A stretch of 64,000 bases of DNA from Bos javanicus (taxonomy: Eukaryota; Chordata; Mammalia; Artiodactyla; Bovidae): the NCBI RefSeq assembly GCF_032452875.1, contig NC_083882.1, positions 57,613,614 to 57,677,613 on the forward strand, given 5' to 3'. A program made the translations under genes and the position numbers. The notes below the pieces were generated by a model. It did not search any database. It saw nothing but the letters and a program-made list of their open reading frames with translations, and had not been told where the DNA came from. Of the stretch, positions 34,531-45,899 are shown in pieces (the first letter of the stretch is position 1; every line of letters begins with the position of its first letter).

Positions 34531-34683
34531 CCATGTGATGGATACAAGGATATAAAAATGAATTAGACTTAGTCTGGCTCTGGAGACGCTCTAGTCGAAG
34601 AGCAGGCAAGAAATAATTGTGATATGATATAAATCAAAAGATCTACTAGAGGATATTTAATAAGAAGTATCTATCAACTTCCA

Positions 34684-34923
34684 GAGTTTCCTCAGTGGCT
34701 CAGTGGTAAAGAATCTGCCTGCAGTGCAGGAGATGGATTAGATGCTGGTTCAGTCCCTGAGTTGGGAAGGGACATCCTGGAGGAGGGCATGGCAACCCTC
34801 TCCAGTATTCTTGCTTGGAGAATCCCATGGACAGAGGAGTCTGGCAGGCTACAGTGCATAAGGTCAGAAAGAGTCGGACACAGACACGACTGTGCAACTG
34901 GGCACACATGCACACACTCACAC
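34684..34923 (+). mobile_element. Bov-tA SINE with CA-rich tail
   Basis: Complete plus-strand Bov-tA, tail 'gcacacatgcacacactcac'. It forms an inverted pair with the minus-strand copy 154 bases to its left. Confidence 0.93.
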
Positions 34924-35309
34924 CAAGGCCCAATGGGATCAAAGACATAGAAAAGTTGAATTCTAACTGACAGAATCAGATTAGGTTCCTAAAAATTGTA
35001 ACATTCAAGAGGAAGCTTGAAGAAGAACACAGTGATAAGTGGGTAAAAGTGGAGTATAGATGGCAAGAAGTTCTAGATAGAAAAATAAACACATTCAAAA
35101 GCATGGAGGTGATAGAAAACACAACTTTTGTGGGTAATGTGTTAGTAATATTGAAGCTTAGAACCTGAAAACTGGAAGTAGATGTGGCTATATCAGCTAA
35201 GCCGGAAATGATCATGCCATGAAAAGAAGACTGAATTTTCAAGTATATATTATTAATATACATTGACTCATTGTCAAGGGAAATATGCAATCATATTTGA
35301 ATTTTTAAT

Positions 35310-35530
35310 TATTCTCTCAAATATTTATTGAATGCCCAGCATGTGCAAAAGCAATTTTAGATTGATTCAGCAATTGTATGGTAATAACTTGGCATGAGAA
35401 GAGCATGGAGATAAAGAGACCAATAAAGAGGCTTCTGTAATATTACATTAAAAACACTCAATCATTCATTCATACATCTACTTACCATATATTTTTATTG
35501 AATCAATACCACGCTGTGTTCTGAACATCT
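35310..35530 (-). repeat. L2-like fragment (weak)
   Basis: 'caaatatttattgaatgccc' and 'agcatgtgc' followed by 'catggagataaagagacc' resemble a reversed L2 end; a second 'cttaccatatatttttattg' lies near 35484. Confidence 0.4.
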
Positions 35531-35626
35531 GTAGGAAAGTTAGTAGTGAAGCATTTCCCTTTTGGAGGTTGCAGTTCTTGCTCTGTCGCTTGCCAACTCT
35601 GTGGACTTGGGCAATTATTTAAACTC

Positions 35627-36900
35627 AAAATGGATTAAAGATCTAAATGTAAGACCAGAAACTATAAAACTCCTAGAGGAGAACATAGGCAAAACACTCT
35701 CTGACATACATCACAGCAGGATCCTCTATGACCCACCTCCCAGAATATTGGAAATAAAAGCAAAAATAAACAAATGGGACCTAATTAAACTTAAAAGCTT
35801 CTGCACATCAAAGGAAACTATCATCAAGGTGAAAAGACAGCCTTCAGAATGGGAGAAAATAATAGCAAATGAAGCAACCGACAAACAACTAATCTCAAAA
35901 ATATACAAGCAACTCCTACAGCTCAACTCCAGAAAAATAAATGACCCAATCAAAAAATAGGCCAAAGATCTAAATAGACATTTCTCCAAAGAAGACATAC
36001 AGATGGCTAACAAACACATGAAAAGATGCTCAACATCACTCGTTATCAAAGAAATGCAAATCAAGACCACTATGAGGTACTATTTCACACCAGTCAGAAT
36101 GGCTGTGATCCAAAAGTCTACAAATAATAAATGCTGGAGAGGGTGTGGAGAAAAGGGAACCCTCTTACACTGTTGGTGGGAATGCAAACTAGTACAGCCA
36201 CTATGGAGAACAGTGTGGAGATTCCTTAAAAAACTGGAAATAGAACTGCCTTATGATCCAGCAACCCCACTGCTGGGCATACACACTGAGGAAACCAGAA
36301 GGGAAAGAGACACGTGTACCCCAATGTTCATCGCAGCACTGTTTATAATAGCCAGGACATGGAAGCAACCTAGATGTCCATCAGCAGATGAATGGATAAG
36401 AAAGCTGTTGTACATATACACAATGGAGTATTACTCAGCCATTAAAAAGAATACATTTGAATTGGTTCTAATGAGGTGGATGAAACTGGAGCCTATTATA
36501 CAGAGTGAAGTAAGCCAGAAGGAAAAACATCAATACAGTATACTAACGCATATATATGGAATTTAGAAAGATGGTAACAATAATCCGGTGTATGAGACAG
36601 CAAAAGAGACACTGATGTATAGAACAGTCTTATGGACTCTGTGGGAGAGGGAGAGGGTGGGAAGATTTGGGGGAATGACATTGAAACATGTAAAATATCA
36701 TGTAAGAAACGAGTTGCCAGTCCAGGTTCGATGCACGATACTGGATGCTTGGGGCTAGTGCACTGGGACGACCCAGAGGGATGGTATGGGGAGGGAGGAG
36801 GGGGAGGGTTCAGGATGGGGAACACATGTATACCTGTGGCGGATTCATTTTGATATTTGGCAAAACTAATACAATTATGTAAAGTTTAAAAAAAAAAAAA
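35627..36900 (+). mobile_element. ruminant L1 LINE (1.27 kb, 5'-truncated) inside MIR
   Basis: ORF2 3' part and 3' UTR ending in a poly(A) tail. Frames 35562-35960 and 36003-36566 are ORF2 remnants separated by a stop; the second holds the cysteine-rich segment (NNKCWRGCGEKG). The repeat aaactc lies at 35621-35626 and 36901-36906. Low divergence from the L1 at 49.4 kb. Confidence 0.96.
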
Positions 36901-36961
36901 AAACTCTCTGTGCATCACTTCCTCTTCTGTTAAATGGATATAATAAGGGGTACCTTCCTCA

Positions 36962-37263
36962 AACCAGTCAATCCTAAAGGAAATAAACTTTGAATATTCA
37001 TTGTAAGGACTGATGCTAAAGCTGAAGCTTTGGCCACCTGATGTGAAGAGCCGACTCAGAAAAGACCCTGATGCTGGGAAAGATTGAAGGCAAAAAGAGA
37101 AGAGGGCAGCAGAGGATGAGATGGTTAGATAGTGTCACAGATTCAATGGACTTGAGTTTGAGCAAACTCTGGGAGATGGTGGAGAACAGAGGTGCCTGGA
37201 ATTCTGCCGTTCATGGGGTCACACAGAGCTGGAAACGACTGAGTGCACAACAGCAACAACAAA
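36962..37263 (+). mobile_element. BovB 3' end inside MIR, 8-bp target-site duplication
   Basis: A diverged BovB tip ending in CAACAGCAACAAC. The repeat cttcctca lies at 36954-36961 and 37264-37271, and MIR sequence resumes on the right. Confidence 0.93.
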
Positions 37264-37345
37264 CTTCCTCATGTTAAATTAAATGACCATCAAATGAGTT
37301 AATATGTGTCATTGTTTAAAATAATTTCTAGTATGCATATAATGG

Positions 37346-37790
37346 CTAACCTATAAAACTCTATCCTTTTTCCTGGTTTCCTACCAACTATCTCACAGCC
37401 CCCATCCTGTGGAAGGCCTTGGGCTGCACAGGGAGCCCCCAAATGGACCTTACTGTTTGTGAAGTTTTCCTCTTCTTTATTCCAGCTTACAGAATCAGTG
37501 ATAGGCATCTACATCTCCTTTAACCCAACTTATTAATAATAATAGGTCATGTTCATCCTTTCCTCTTTGAAGACCCCTCTTCCTATCACACTAAGGGGCA
37601 ATCAGAACAAACACAGAACAACTGACAAGTCAGCTAGAGCCTCTGCAGGTGATGACTTGCATCAAATAGAAAATATATATCCTCTGACCTTTGGTCCCAC
37701 ATCTGGCTTGTGACTTTGTTTAGGAGTTTGTTCTGTAGGCCATAAGTAGCCACTGGAGGTTTATGAATTGATGGTTGGTATGATCCTTAT
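37346..37790. other. no gene or named repeat seen
   Basis: Nothing supported. Confidence 0.45.
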
Positions 37791-37801
37791 AATAAAATGC
37801 T

Positions 37802-38062
37802 GCTACTAAGTCGCTTCAGTCGTATCCAACTCTGTGCGACCCCATAGATGGCAGCCCACCAGGCTCCCCATCCCTGGGACTCTCCAGGCAAGAACGCTGG
37901 AGTGGGTTGCCATTTCCTTCTCCAATGCATGCAAGTGAAAAGTGAAAGTGAAGTCGTTCAGTCGTGTCCGACTCTTAGTGACCCCATGGACTGCAGCCTA
38001 CCAGGCTCCTCCGTCCATGGGATTTTCCAGGCAGAGTACTGGTATTGTCATTGCCTTCTCCG
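37802..38062 (-). mobile_element. BOV-A2 SINE with 11-bp target-site duplication
   Basis: Two-unit minus-strand BOV-A2. The perfect repeat aataaaatgct lies at 37791-37801 and 38063-38073. Confidence 0.97.
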
Positions 38063-38073
38063 AATAAAATGCT

Positions 38074-38760
38074 AGTTAACAAGTATAATAAGAATGATAA
38101 AGTTTTCAACAAATCCCCGTTTTACAATCATTTTTCCCAATAATTGATTCAGTCAAGAATCAGCAAAGGTTGCTAAAATATTGCATGAATGTCTGGTGGA
38201 ATAAAGATTAGCATCTGTAGTCTCAAAGTTCTCTCACAGATTATTAATTACTTCTGAAAGGGAAAATGGGAACTGTATAGTGAAAAACTATGGCAAATGC
38301 TGCTAGTGAAGTAATCAAAATTAGCATCACCAATAACAGAATAATCTGATAGTGTGAGCCTCCTTCTATATTACATTGAGATGACACAGCATTACTTTTG
38401 TGGTCTTGCTGCCAGCAAAACCATCACTTGAGTCTAATCCTGAGGTTAAAAAATTCTGAATGACCAAGATTGAGAGACATTTGGTGAAATAACCATCCTG
38501 TACTCTTCAAAAATGTCAGCAATGTATGATCTTGAGTTGAATTTTTTAAAGACATTTTAAAAATAACTGTTGAAATGTGAATATTAGGTAATAGTATTAT
38601 CATCATTAATTGCCTATTCATTTTGCTAATTGCACTGTGGTTATAAGTGAATGTGCTTGTTCTTAAGAACTACATTTTGAAATATGAAGGGTTATAATGC
38701 CTGCCAGTTACTTTCAAACTTATCGCAAAAATTACTATAATATGCATATATGTATAAGTT
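38074..38760. other. no gene or named repeat seen
   Basis: AT-rich sequence; nothing supported. Confidence 0.5.
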
Positions 38761-38761
38761 T

Positions 38762-38980
38762 GGCTTCCCTTGTACTTAGCAGTAAAGAATCTGCTTGCAA
38801 TTCAGGAGACGGGAGACATGAATTCGATCCTTGAGTCAGGAGATTCCCTGGAGAAGGAAATGTCAACTGACTCCCGTATTATTGCTTAGAAAATCACACG
38901 GACAGAGGAGAATGGTGGGCTGCAGTCCATAGGGCTGGAAAGAATCAGATACAACTGAGTGACTGAGTATACACACATGT
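38762..38980 (+). mobile_element. Bov-tA SINE (diverged)
   Basis: Plus-strand Bov-tA with several substitutions and 'atacacacatg' tail; tRNA-like head 'gaattcgatccttgag'. Confidence 0.9.
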
Positions 38981-39800
38981 AAGCATAAATATACTGATGG
39001 AGATAACAGTCATGATAATAAAGGGAAAATTGAAGTTGGCTGTTCTTTTCTTGTGAGGCTTCTCTAACTTCTGTGGTAGACAGAATGGTGGTCCCTAAAA
39101 ATGTGCACATTCTAATCCCCAGAATCTGTGAATATGTTAGTTTACATGGCAAAGAGCAAAGTGGCCTGCTGCAGGGTTGGGGCACTGATTGCCGACGTGA
39201 GTGCACTGGACCTTTCGATGGAGGTTGCCATTAGCTTCATTACCTCCAACATAGTTTGGTCTCAAGTCAAACAACAGGGAGGGAACAGAACCCCACCCAT
39301 CAACAGAAAACTGGATTAAAGATTTACTGACCATGGCCCCGCCCAGCAGAATAAGGCCCAGTTTCCCCCTCAGTCAGTCTCTTCCATTAGGAAGCTTTCA
39401 TAAGCCTCTTATCCTTCTCCATCGGAGGATAACCACAATCACAATCACAAAAAACGAATCAAATTGATCATGTGGAACACAGCCTTCTGTAACTCAATGA
39501 AACTATGAACCATGCCAAGACAGACGGGTGTGGTGGAGAGTTCTGACAAAACGTTGTCCACTGGAGAAGGGGATGGCAAACCACTTCAGTATTCTTGCCT
39601 TGAGAACCCCATGAACAGCATGAAAAAGCAAAAAGATATGACACTGAAGGAGGAACTCCCCAGGTTGGTAGGTGCCCAATATGCCCAATATGGACACAAG
39701 TAGAGAAATAACTCCAGAAAGAATGATAAGATGAAGCCAAAGCGAAAACAACGCCCAGATATGGATGTGACTGGTAACAGAAATAAAGTCCAATACTGTC

Positions 39801-40712
39801 CCTTCAGTCACTTAGTCATGTACAACTCTTTGCGACCCCATGAACTGTAGCACGCCAGGCTTCCCTGTCCATCATCAACTCCTGGAACTTACTCTAACTC
39901 ATGTCCATTGAGTTGTGATGCCATCCAACCATCTCATCCTCTGTTGTCCCCTTCTCCTCCTGTCTTCAATCTTTCCCAGCATCGGGGTCTTTTCCAGTGA
40001 ATCAGTTCTTCCCATCATGTGGTCAAAGTAGTGGAGTTTCAGCTTCAGTATCAGTCCTTCCAATGAGTATTCAGGACTGATTTCCTTTAGGATTGACTGA
40101 CTGAATCTCCTTGCTGTCCCAGGGACTCTCAGGAGTCTTCTCCAACAACACAGTTCAAAAGCATCAACTCTTAGGCTCTCAGCTTTCTTTATAGTCCAAC
40201 TCTCACATCCATACATGACTACTGGAAAAACCATTGCTTTGACTAAATGGAAATTTGTTGGCAAAGTAATGTCTCTGTTTTTAATATGCTGTCTAGGTTG
40301 GTCATAGCTTTTCTTCCAAGAAGCAAGTGTCTTTTAATTTCATGGCTGTAGTCACCATCTGCAGTGATTTTGGAGCCCAGAAAAATAAAGTCTGACACTG
40401 TTACCATTGTTTTCCCATCTATTTGCCATGAAATAATGGGACTGTATGCCATGATCTTTGTTTCCTGAATGTTGAGTTTTAAGCCAGCTTTTTCACTCTC
40501 CTCTTTCACTTTCATCAAGGGGCTCTTTAGTTCCTCTTCACTTTCTGCCATAAGGGTGGTGTCATCTGCATATCTGAGATTATGGATATTTCTCCCAGAA
40601 ATCTTGATTCCAACTTGTGCTTTAGCCAGCCCAGCATTTCTCATGATGTACTCTGCATATAAGTTAAATAAGCAAGGTGACAATATACAGCCTTGATGTA
40701 CACCTTTCCTGA
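39801..40712 (-). mobile_element. antisense BovB inserted into BovB
   Basis: Minus-strand BovB, 3' tip at 39801 and truncated 5' end in the RT near 40712. RT motif C (YADD) and the ORF2 C-terminal end are seen in frames 40683-40243 and 40264-39899. The host BovB continues on both sides ('gaaataaagtccaatactg' before, 'ataaagaacagtattgcaaa' after). A 4-base TGTC occurs at both junctions, too short to prove a target-site duplication. Confidence 0.92.
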
Positions 40713-41232
40713 TGTCATAAAGAACAGTATTGCAAAGAAACCCGAAATGTTAGGTCCATAAATCAAGGTAAATTAGAAGCGGTCAAGCAGGAGACAGCAA
40801 GAGTGAACATCTTAGTATGTTAAACATCTTAAACATCTTAAAATGTTAGGACATTTTAGGAATCAGTAAACTAATATGGACTGGAATGGGTGAATTTAAT
40901 TCAGATGACCATTATATCTATTATTGTGGACAAGAATCCCTTGCCCACAGTCAGCAAAAACAAGACTGGGAGCTGACTGTGGCTCAGATCATGAACTCCT
41001 TATTGCCAAATTTAGACTTAAATTGAAGAAAGTAGGGAAAACCACTAGAGCATTCAGGTATGACCTAAATCAAATCCGTTACGATTATACAGGGGAAGTG
41101 ACAAATAGATCCAAGGGATTAGATCTGATGGACAGAGTGTCTGAAGACCTATGGTTGCAGGTTTGTGACATTGTACAGGAGGCAGTGATCAAAACCATCC
41201 CCAAGAAAAAGAAATGCTAAAAGGCAAAATGG

Positions 41233-42132
41233 TTGTCTGAAGAGGCCTTACAAATATCTGAGAAAAGAAGAGATGCAAAAGGCAAAGGAGAAAAGGAAAA
41301 ATATACCCATTTGAATGCAGAGTTCCAAAGAATAGCAAGGAGAGATAAGAAAGCCTTCCTCAGTGATCAATGCAAAAAAATAGAGGAAAACAATAGAATA
41401 GGGCACACTAGAGATCTCTTCAAGAAAATTAGAGATACCAAAGGAACATTTCATGCAAAGATGGGCTCGATAAAGGACAGAAATGGTATGGACCTAACAG
41501 AAGCAGAAGATATTAAGAAGAGGTGGCATGAATACACAGAAGAACTGTACAAAAAAGTTCTTCATGACCCAGATAATCATGATGGTGTGATCACTGACCT
41601 AGAGCCAGACATCCTGGAATGTGAAGTCAAGTGGGCCTTAGAAAGCATCACTACAAACAAAGCTAGTGGAGGTGATGGAATTCCAGTTGAGCTATTCCAA
41701 ATCCTGAAAGATGATGCTGTGAAAGTGCTGCACTCAATATGCCAGCAAATTTGGAAAACTCAGCAGTGGCCACTGGAAAAGGACTGGAAAAGGTCAGTGT
41801 TCATTCCAATCCCAAAGAAGGGTAATGCCAAAGAATGTTCAAACTGCCACACAATTGCACTCATCTCACACGCTAGTAAAGTAATGCTCAAAATTCTCCA
41901 AGCCAGACGTCAACTGTACATGAACTGTGAAGTTCCAGATGTTCTAGATGGATTGAAAAAAGGCCAAGGCACCAGAGATCAAATTGCCAACATCCGTTGG
42001 ATCATCGAAAATGCAAGAGAATCCCAGAAAAACATCTACTTCTGCTTTATTGATTACACCAAAGCCTTCGACTGTGTAGATCACAGCAAACTGCGGAAAA
42101 TTTTCAAGAGATGGGAATACCAGACCACCTGA
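41233..42132 (+). pseudogene. BovB ORF2 relic: linker and N-terminal RT (299 codons, longest frame)
   Basis: This is the longest open frame in the window. It covers the endonuclease-RT linker and the RT up to motif A (FCFIDYTKAFD near its end), followed by a frameshift at about 42115 that leads to an early stop. Endonuclease remnants precede it (40924-41220), separated by a stop at 41218-41220. RT motif C and the C-terminal end follow in other frames. This is a non-functional retrotransposon product, not a host gene. Confidence 0.93.
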
Positions 42133-42758
42133 CCTGCCTCCTGGAAAACCTGTATGCAGGTCAAGAAGCAACAGTTAGGACCGGACACAGAACAACAGAC
42201 TGTTTCCAAATTGAGAAAAGAGTACATCGAGGTTGTATATTGTCACCCTGCTTATTTAAGTTATATGTATAGTACATCGTACGAAATGCCAGGCTGAATG
42301 AAGCACAAGCTGTAATCAAGATTGCTGGGAGAAATATCAACAACCTCAGATATGCAGATGACACGGCAGACAGCAAAGAAGACTTAAAGAACCTCTTGAT
42401 GAAAGTGAAAGTGTTGAGTGAAAAAGCTGGCTTAAAACTCAACATTCAAAAATGATCATGGCATCTGGTTCCTTCTCTCCATGGAAAATAGTTGGAGAAA
42501 CAATGGGAAAGGTGACAGACTTTATTTTTCTGGGCTCCAAAATCACTGCAGATGGTGACTGCAGCCTTGAAATTAAAAGGCACTTGCTCCGTGGAAGAAA
42601 AACTATGACCAACCTAGACAGCATATTAAAAAGCAGAGACACTACTTTGTCAACAAAGGTCCATCTAGTCAAAGCAATTGTTTTTCCAGTAGTCTTGTGT
42701 GGATTTGACAGTTGGACTATAAAGAAAGCTGAGCACCAAAGAGTTGATGCTTTTGAAC

Positions 42759-43241
42759 TGAAAGGTTGTTGTTGAATCACGCGAAGACACTGGGATTCTT
42801 GGCTCCCGGAGGAGAAGAATTCAATCCGGGGCCAGTGATGAGGCTTGATCGCTCAGAGCTTTTGTGTAATAAAGTTTTATTAAAGTATAAAGGAGATAGA
42901 GAAAGCTTCTGACAAAGGCATCAGAAGGGGGCAGAAAGAGTACCCGCTTGCTAGTGTTAGCAATGAAGTTATATACTCTCCAATGAATCCAAAGAATGTC
43001 TGGAGGTTATAAAGACCTCACCAGACCTACTCCCATAATTTACATTTTAAGATAACAGAATTAGCCAGAAGGTTTAATCCAGAGACTGTCCTCAGGCAGG
43101 ATACATTATTGTTATATAATCCTAAGGAATGTGGAGAAGGAAAAAAAGTTTGCCCTTTCTTCCTCCTTGAGAATTTCAGATCCCTCTCTCCTTGGGGACT
43201 CCTAGACTCCTTATCAACCTGCCTAGGAAACCTGCCTCTCA
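42759..43241 (-). mobile_element. solo LTR (483 bp) with 4-bp target-site duplication
   Basis: The segment has TG...CA ends and is bounded by GAAC at 42755-42758 and 43242-43245, which is present once in intact BovB. On the minus strand a TATATAA box (42975-42969) is followed about 90 bases later by AATAAA (42881-42876), the spacing expected of U3-R. No internal viral sequence is present, so it is a recombination remnant. A 4-bp duplication fits class I (gammaretrovirus-like) elements. Family name not certain. Confidence 0.88.
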
Positions 43242-43983
43242 GAACTGTGGTGTTGGAGAAGACTCCCGAGAGTCCCTTAGACTGCAAGGAGATCAAACTA
43301 GTCAATTCTAAAAGACATCAGTTCTGAATATTCATTGGAAGGACTGATGTTGAAGCTGAAACTCCAATACTTCGGCCACCTGATTAGAAGAATTGACTCA
43401 CTGGAAAAGACCTGGACACTGGGAAAGATTGAAGGCAGAAGAAGGGGACGACAGAGGATGAAATGGTTGGTTGGCATCACCTAGACTTGATGGACATGAG
43501 CTTACATGAGTAAGCTCTGGGTGTTGGTGATGGACAGGGAAGCCTGGCGTGCTGCAGTCCATGAGGTTGCAAAGAGTCAAACACGACTGAGCTACTGAAC
43601 TGAACTGAACTGAGATGGAGAGATTATCCGAGATTATCCCAGCAGACTCAGTGTCATACTAGAGTCCTTATAAATGAAAGAGGAGGGAGAAAAAAAAGAG
43701 AAGCAGAGAAATGGCAGCATGCGAAGGACTCAGCCTGTTGTTGGTAACTTTGAAGATGCAGGAAAGGTCCTCTAGCCAAGGAATTCAGACAAGGAATTCA
43801 GATGGCATCTAGATGCTGCAAAGTCCCTGCGCTCCAGGAATAGAGCACTGCTTGCTGCCATGTTGATTTTCTGTGAGACATATTTCAGACTTTCACTCTC
43901 CAGAACCATAGGATAATAGATTTGTGTTGTGTAAGCCACCAAGTCTGTGGAAGATATTACAGCTGCAATAGAGAACAACTACA

Positions 43984-44838
43984 TTTTTTTTTTTTTTCAA
44001 AACAATGATTAAAAAGAGGAGGTGACCATCAGAGTGATTTTTAAGAACATCATCTCAGAGACAGCTCAATTGGGGAGGTTAAATAATGTCTGTAGGGTTT
44101 GCAACCTTTAGGAGGCTTGATCTATAACAGAAATGATGATGATGGGCCATGCTAGTGTACCTGGGAGTCAAGAAATGACAAGTATAATGGAACCAAGAGG
44201 AAGTGAGGCAGGAAGAGAGAGAAAAGTTTTCATTCTGAGAGCTCATGGGCATTTATCATGAGAGGAGCAACAGGAAGGAGACAGCTTTACCTACGTATCT
44301 GTAGTGTTTTAATACAAACGTTAACGTTGCATCTGACAGATGGACACAGTGGCCTACAGAATTTTCTAATGAGAATTGCATCTTTATAAACATATAGGGG
44401 CAAAACAGCTGAATTATCTTCTCCATAGGAAACCTGACCTTCTGCTTTGAGTTTGTACAAATCTGTGTTACTACCAACTTGCCTGGGTGACTGAAATCCT
44501 TGCTGTAACTCAGCTAGTAATAGATATGAGCAGGGGTATATTAACACACTTCTGAAAATGAAAAGGCCCTGGTCCGATGAACAAAGAATTCTACTTCCTT
44601 TTTACTTAATGTGCCCTTAACTATCACATTTCCATAACATCTTTTTTTTTTTTTCCCCTAACAAAGTCCTCTCTCATGCTTTCCCTTTATAGGGGAGAAA
44701 TTAGAAAGGAAAAAACTCTGTTAGAGAACAGACATAAAGATAAGAAAAAATATGTATTTATGTATTTGTGAAGTGTCATTTGGAGCATGTGAAGCATTAT
44801 GAAGGGGATTAAATTTTAACCCTGTCTCTGCCAACCTC
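43984..44838. other. no gene or named repeat seen; T-run at 43984-43998
   Basis: After the MaLR LTR comes a T-run and then about 0.8 kb without a feature I can name. The overlapping minus-strand frames at 44256-44547 have no recognisable domain. Confidence 0.45.
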
Positions 44839-44850
44839 TTTTATAAAACT

Positions 44851-45064
44851 GTGTGTGCTGTGCTTAGTCGCTCAGTCGTGTTGGACTCTTGCGACCCCAT
44901 AGATTATAGCCTGCCAGACTCCTCTGTCCATGGGATTCTCCAGGCAAAAATACTGGAGTAGGTTGCGGTTTCCTTCTCCAGGGATCTTCCCACCCAGGAA
45001 TCGAACCTGGGTCTCTTGGGATTGCAGGCAGACTCTTTACCAACTGAGCTATGAGGGAAGCCCA
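44851..45064 (-). mobile_element. Bov-tA SINE with 12-bp target-site duplication
   Basis: Complete minus-strand Bov-tA. The perfect repeat ttttataaaact lies at 44839-44850 and 45065-45076. Confidence 0.97.
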
Positions 45065-45076
45065 TTTTATAAAACT

Positions 45077-45542
45077 AGAAAATAATATAAATCGTCCAAG
45101 CCTCAATCCCTCTACTGTACAAGAGAAAAATCATATTTATCTTGAAGACTGTCATGAGAATTAAATGAAAAAAATCCAAATATTTACAGGCAGGATTAGT
45201 ATAAAGTAGGAGATAAATATAGAGAACAGTCAATATATCTTATTATTATTTTTGAAATTATTATTATTTTTTTGCTGTTTATACTACTGTTGTTGGAAGT
45301 CAGTGACTTTGAACATTTTTTTTTTCTTTCCTTTTCAGTCCCTCTATATCAGTTAATTTCTACTTCTGTTTTCTTTGGTCAACTTTTATATTCAATCATT
45401 TCTTTAATCTTTAACCTTCAACCCTCTTTTGTTCTCAAACTATATTCGTTCCCTGGAAGGACTTTTCACTTTGATCACTTAAAATACTGCCTCCCTATTT
45501 ATGATATCTTAATTTATATATCTAACTGAATTCTCACATCTG
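45077..45542. other. no gene; possible MIR 3' part near 45140-45230
   Basis: 'catgagaattaaatgaaaaa' and 'gtataaagtaggagataa' resemble a MIR 3' part. The rest is AT-rich with T-runs. Confidence 0.4.
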
Positions 45543-45588
45543 AGTCACAGCACTGGGGGAGTCACAGCACTGGGGAAGTCACAGGAAG
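45543..45588. repeat. 17-bp tandem repeat, about 2.6 copies
   Basis: The unit gtcacagcactggggga occurs at 45543-45559 and again, with one change, at 45560-45576, followed by a partial third copy. Confidence 0.9.
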
Positions 45589-45899
45589 GCAGAAATGTAA
45601 ATTTGTTAGGAGAAATAAGACTAGGAATGGTGGCTTAAGAGAAATAGGTGATTGAACAACACTTTTTATTTGGTTTTGTTTCATCGTATATTTTTAGAGA
45701 TGAGGAAGTTTTACTTTATACAGTAGTGGGAAATTGCTAAAGGAAATAATAAAGGTAAAAAAAAAACAGAAAGATGACTGAAGAAGTAAAACTTCAGAGG
45801 AGACTTAAGGAACACAGGATCAAGGGAGATTTGAAGGGAAAATATGTGTAAGTGTGATGAGAATGCAGATTCCCCAATTGAATTAGAATTCTGTTAGGA
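45589..45899. other. no gene or named repeat seen
   Basis: AT-rich with an A-run near 45758; nothing supported. Confidence 0.45.

Larger units (their letters stand above)
34285..35235 (-). repeat. L2 LINE relic split by two Bov-tA SINEs
   Basis: 'catctcccatgtgccaggct' at the left continues after the first SINE with 'gatacaaggatataaaaatg' and after the second with 'agcatggaggtgatagaaaa', all in the order of a reversed L2 3' region. Old and uneven. Confidence 0.5.
35566..37345 (+). repeat. one MIR SINE split by L1 and by BovB
   Basis: Three pieces line up on a single MIR: 35566-35626 ('cttgctctgtcgcttgcca' to 'gggcaattatttaaactc'), 36901-36961 ('ctctgtgcatcacttcctct' to 'taccttcctca') and 37264-37345 ('cttcctcatgttaaattaaa', 'gagttaatatgtgtc'). 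The L1 fills the first gap and the BovB the second. Confidence 0.9.
39158..43611 (+). mobile_element. near-full-length BovB LINE, itself split twice
   Basis: The BovB pieces are 39158-39800 (5' region, including 'gattaaagatttactgacca'), 40713-42758 (end of the endonuclease, linker, RT) and 43242-43611 (3' end with ACTGA tail). Together they give about 3.06 kb, close to full BovB length. Gaps are filled by an antisense BovB (39801-40712) and a solo LTR (42759-43241). Motif C (YADD) lies at 42351-42362. Small duplications near 40833-40855 ('aaacatctt' units) are private to this copy. Left edge uncertain by about 50 bases. Confidence 0.88.
39072..43983 (+). mobile_element. old MaLR-type LTR (MLT1-like), split by nested insertions
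   Basis: The left piece 39072-39157 starts TG and carries 'gaatggtggtccctaaaaat' and 'ctgtgaatatgttagtttac'. The right piece 43612-43983 carries 'gagattatccgagattatcc', 'agtccttataaatg', 'ggctcag/gactcagcctg'-type sequence and the end 'gtgttgtgtaagccaccaag' with a CA end. Together they form one old LTR of the mammalian MaLR kind with its middle occupied by BovB. About 50 bases of LTR seem lost at the insertion point. Non-coding. Confidence 0.7.

Noticed and set aside
36003..36566. 187-codon frame (with similar ones at 14712, 24359 and 49364) as a new gene family
   Set aside because: All are the C-terminal end of L1 ORF2 in truncated L1 copies; their similarity reflects transposon copying.
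39801..40712. 4-base TGTC at both junctions of the antisense BovB as a proven target-site duplication
   Set aside because: Four bases is within chance for diverged junctions; BovB duplications are usually longer and variable.
41233..42132. 299-codon open frame, the longest here, as a host protein gene
   Set aside because: It is the linker and N-terminal RT of a BovB LINE and ends in a frameshift. No initiation context or conserved host function is indicated.
42759..43241. Promoter of a host gene (TATA box and poly(A) signal seen)
   Set aside because: The signals belong to a solo LTR with target-site duplications inside BovB. Host use is possible but nothing here shows it.
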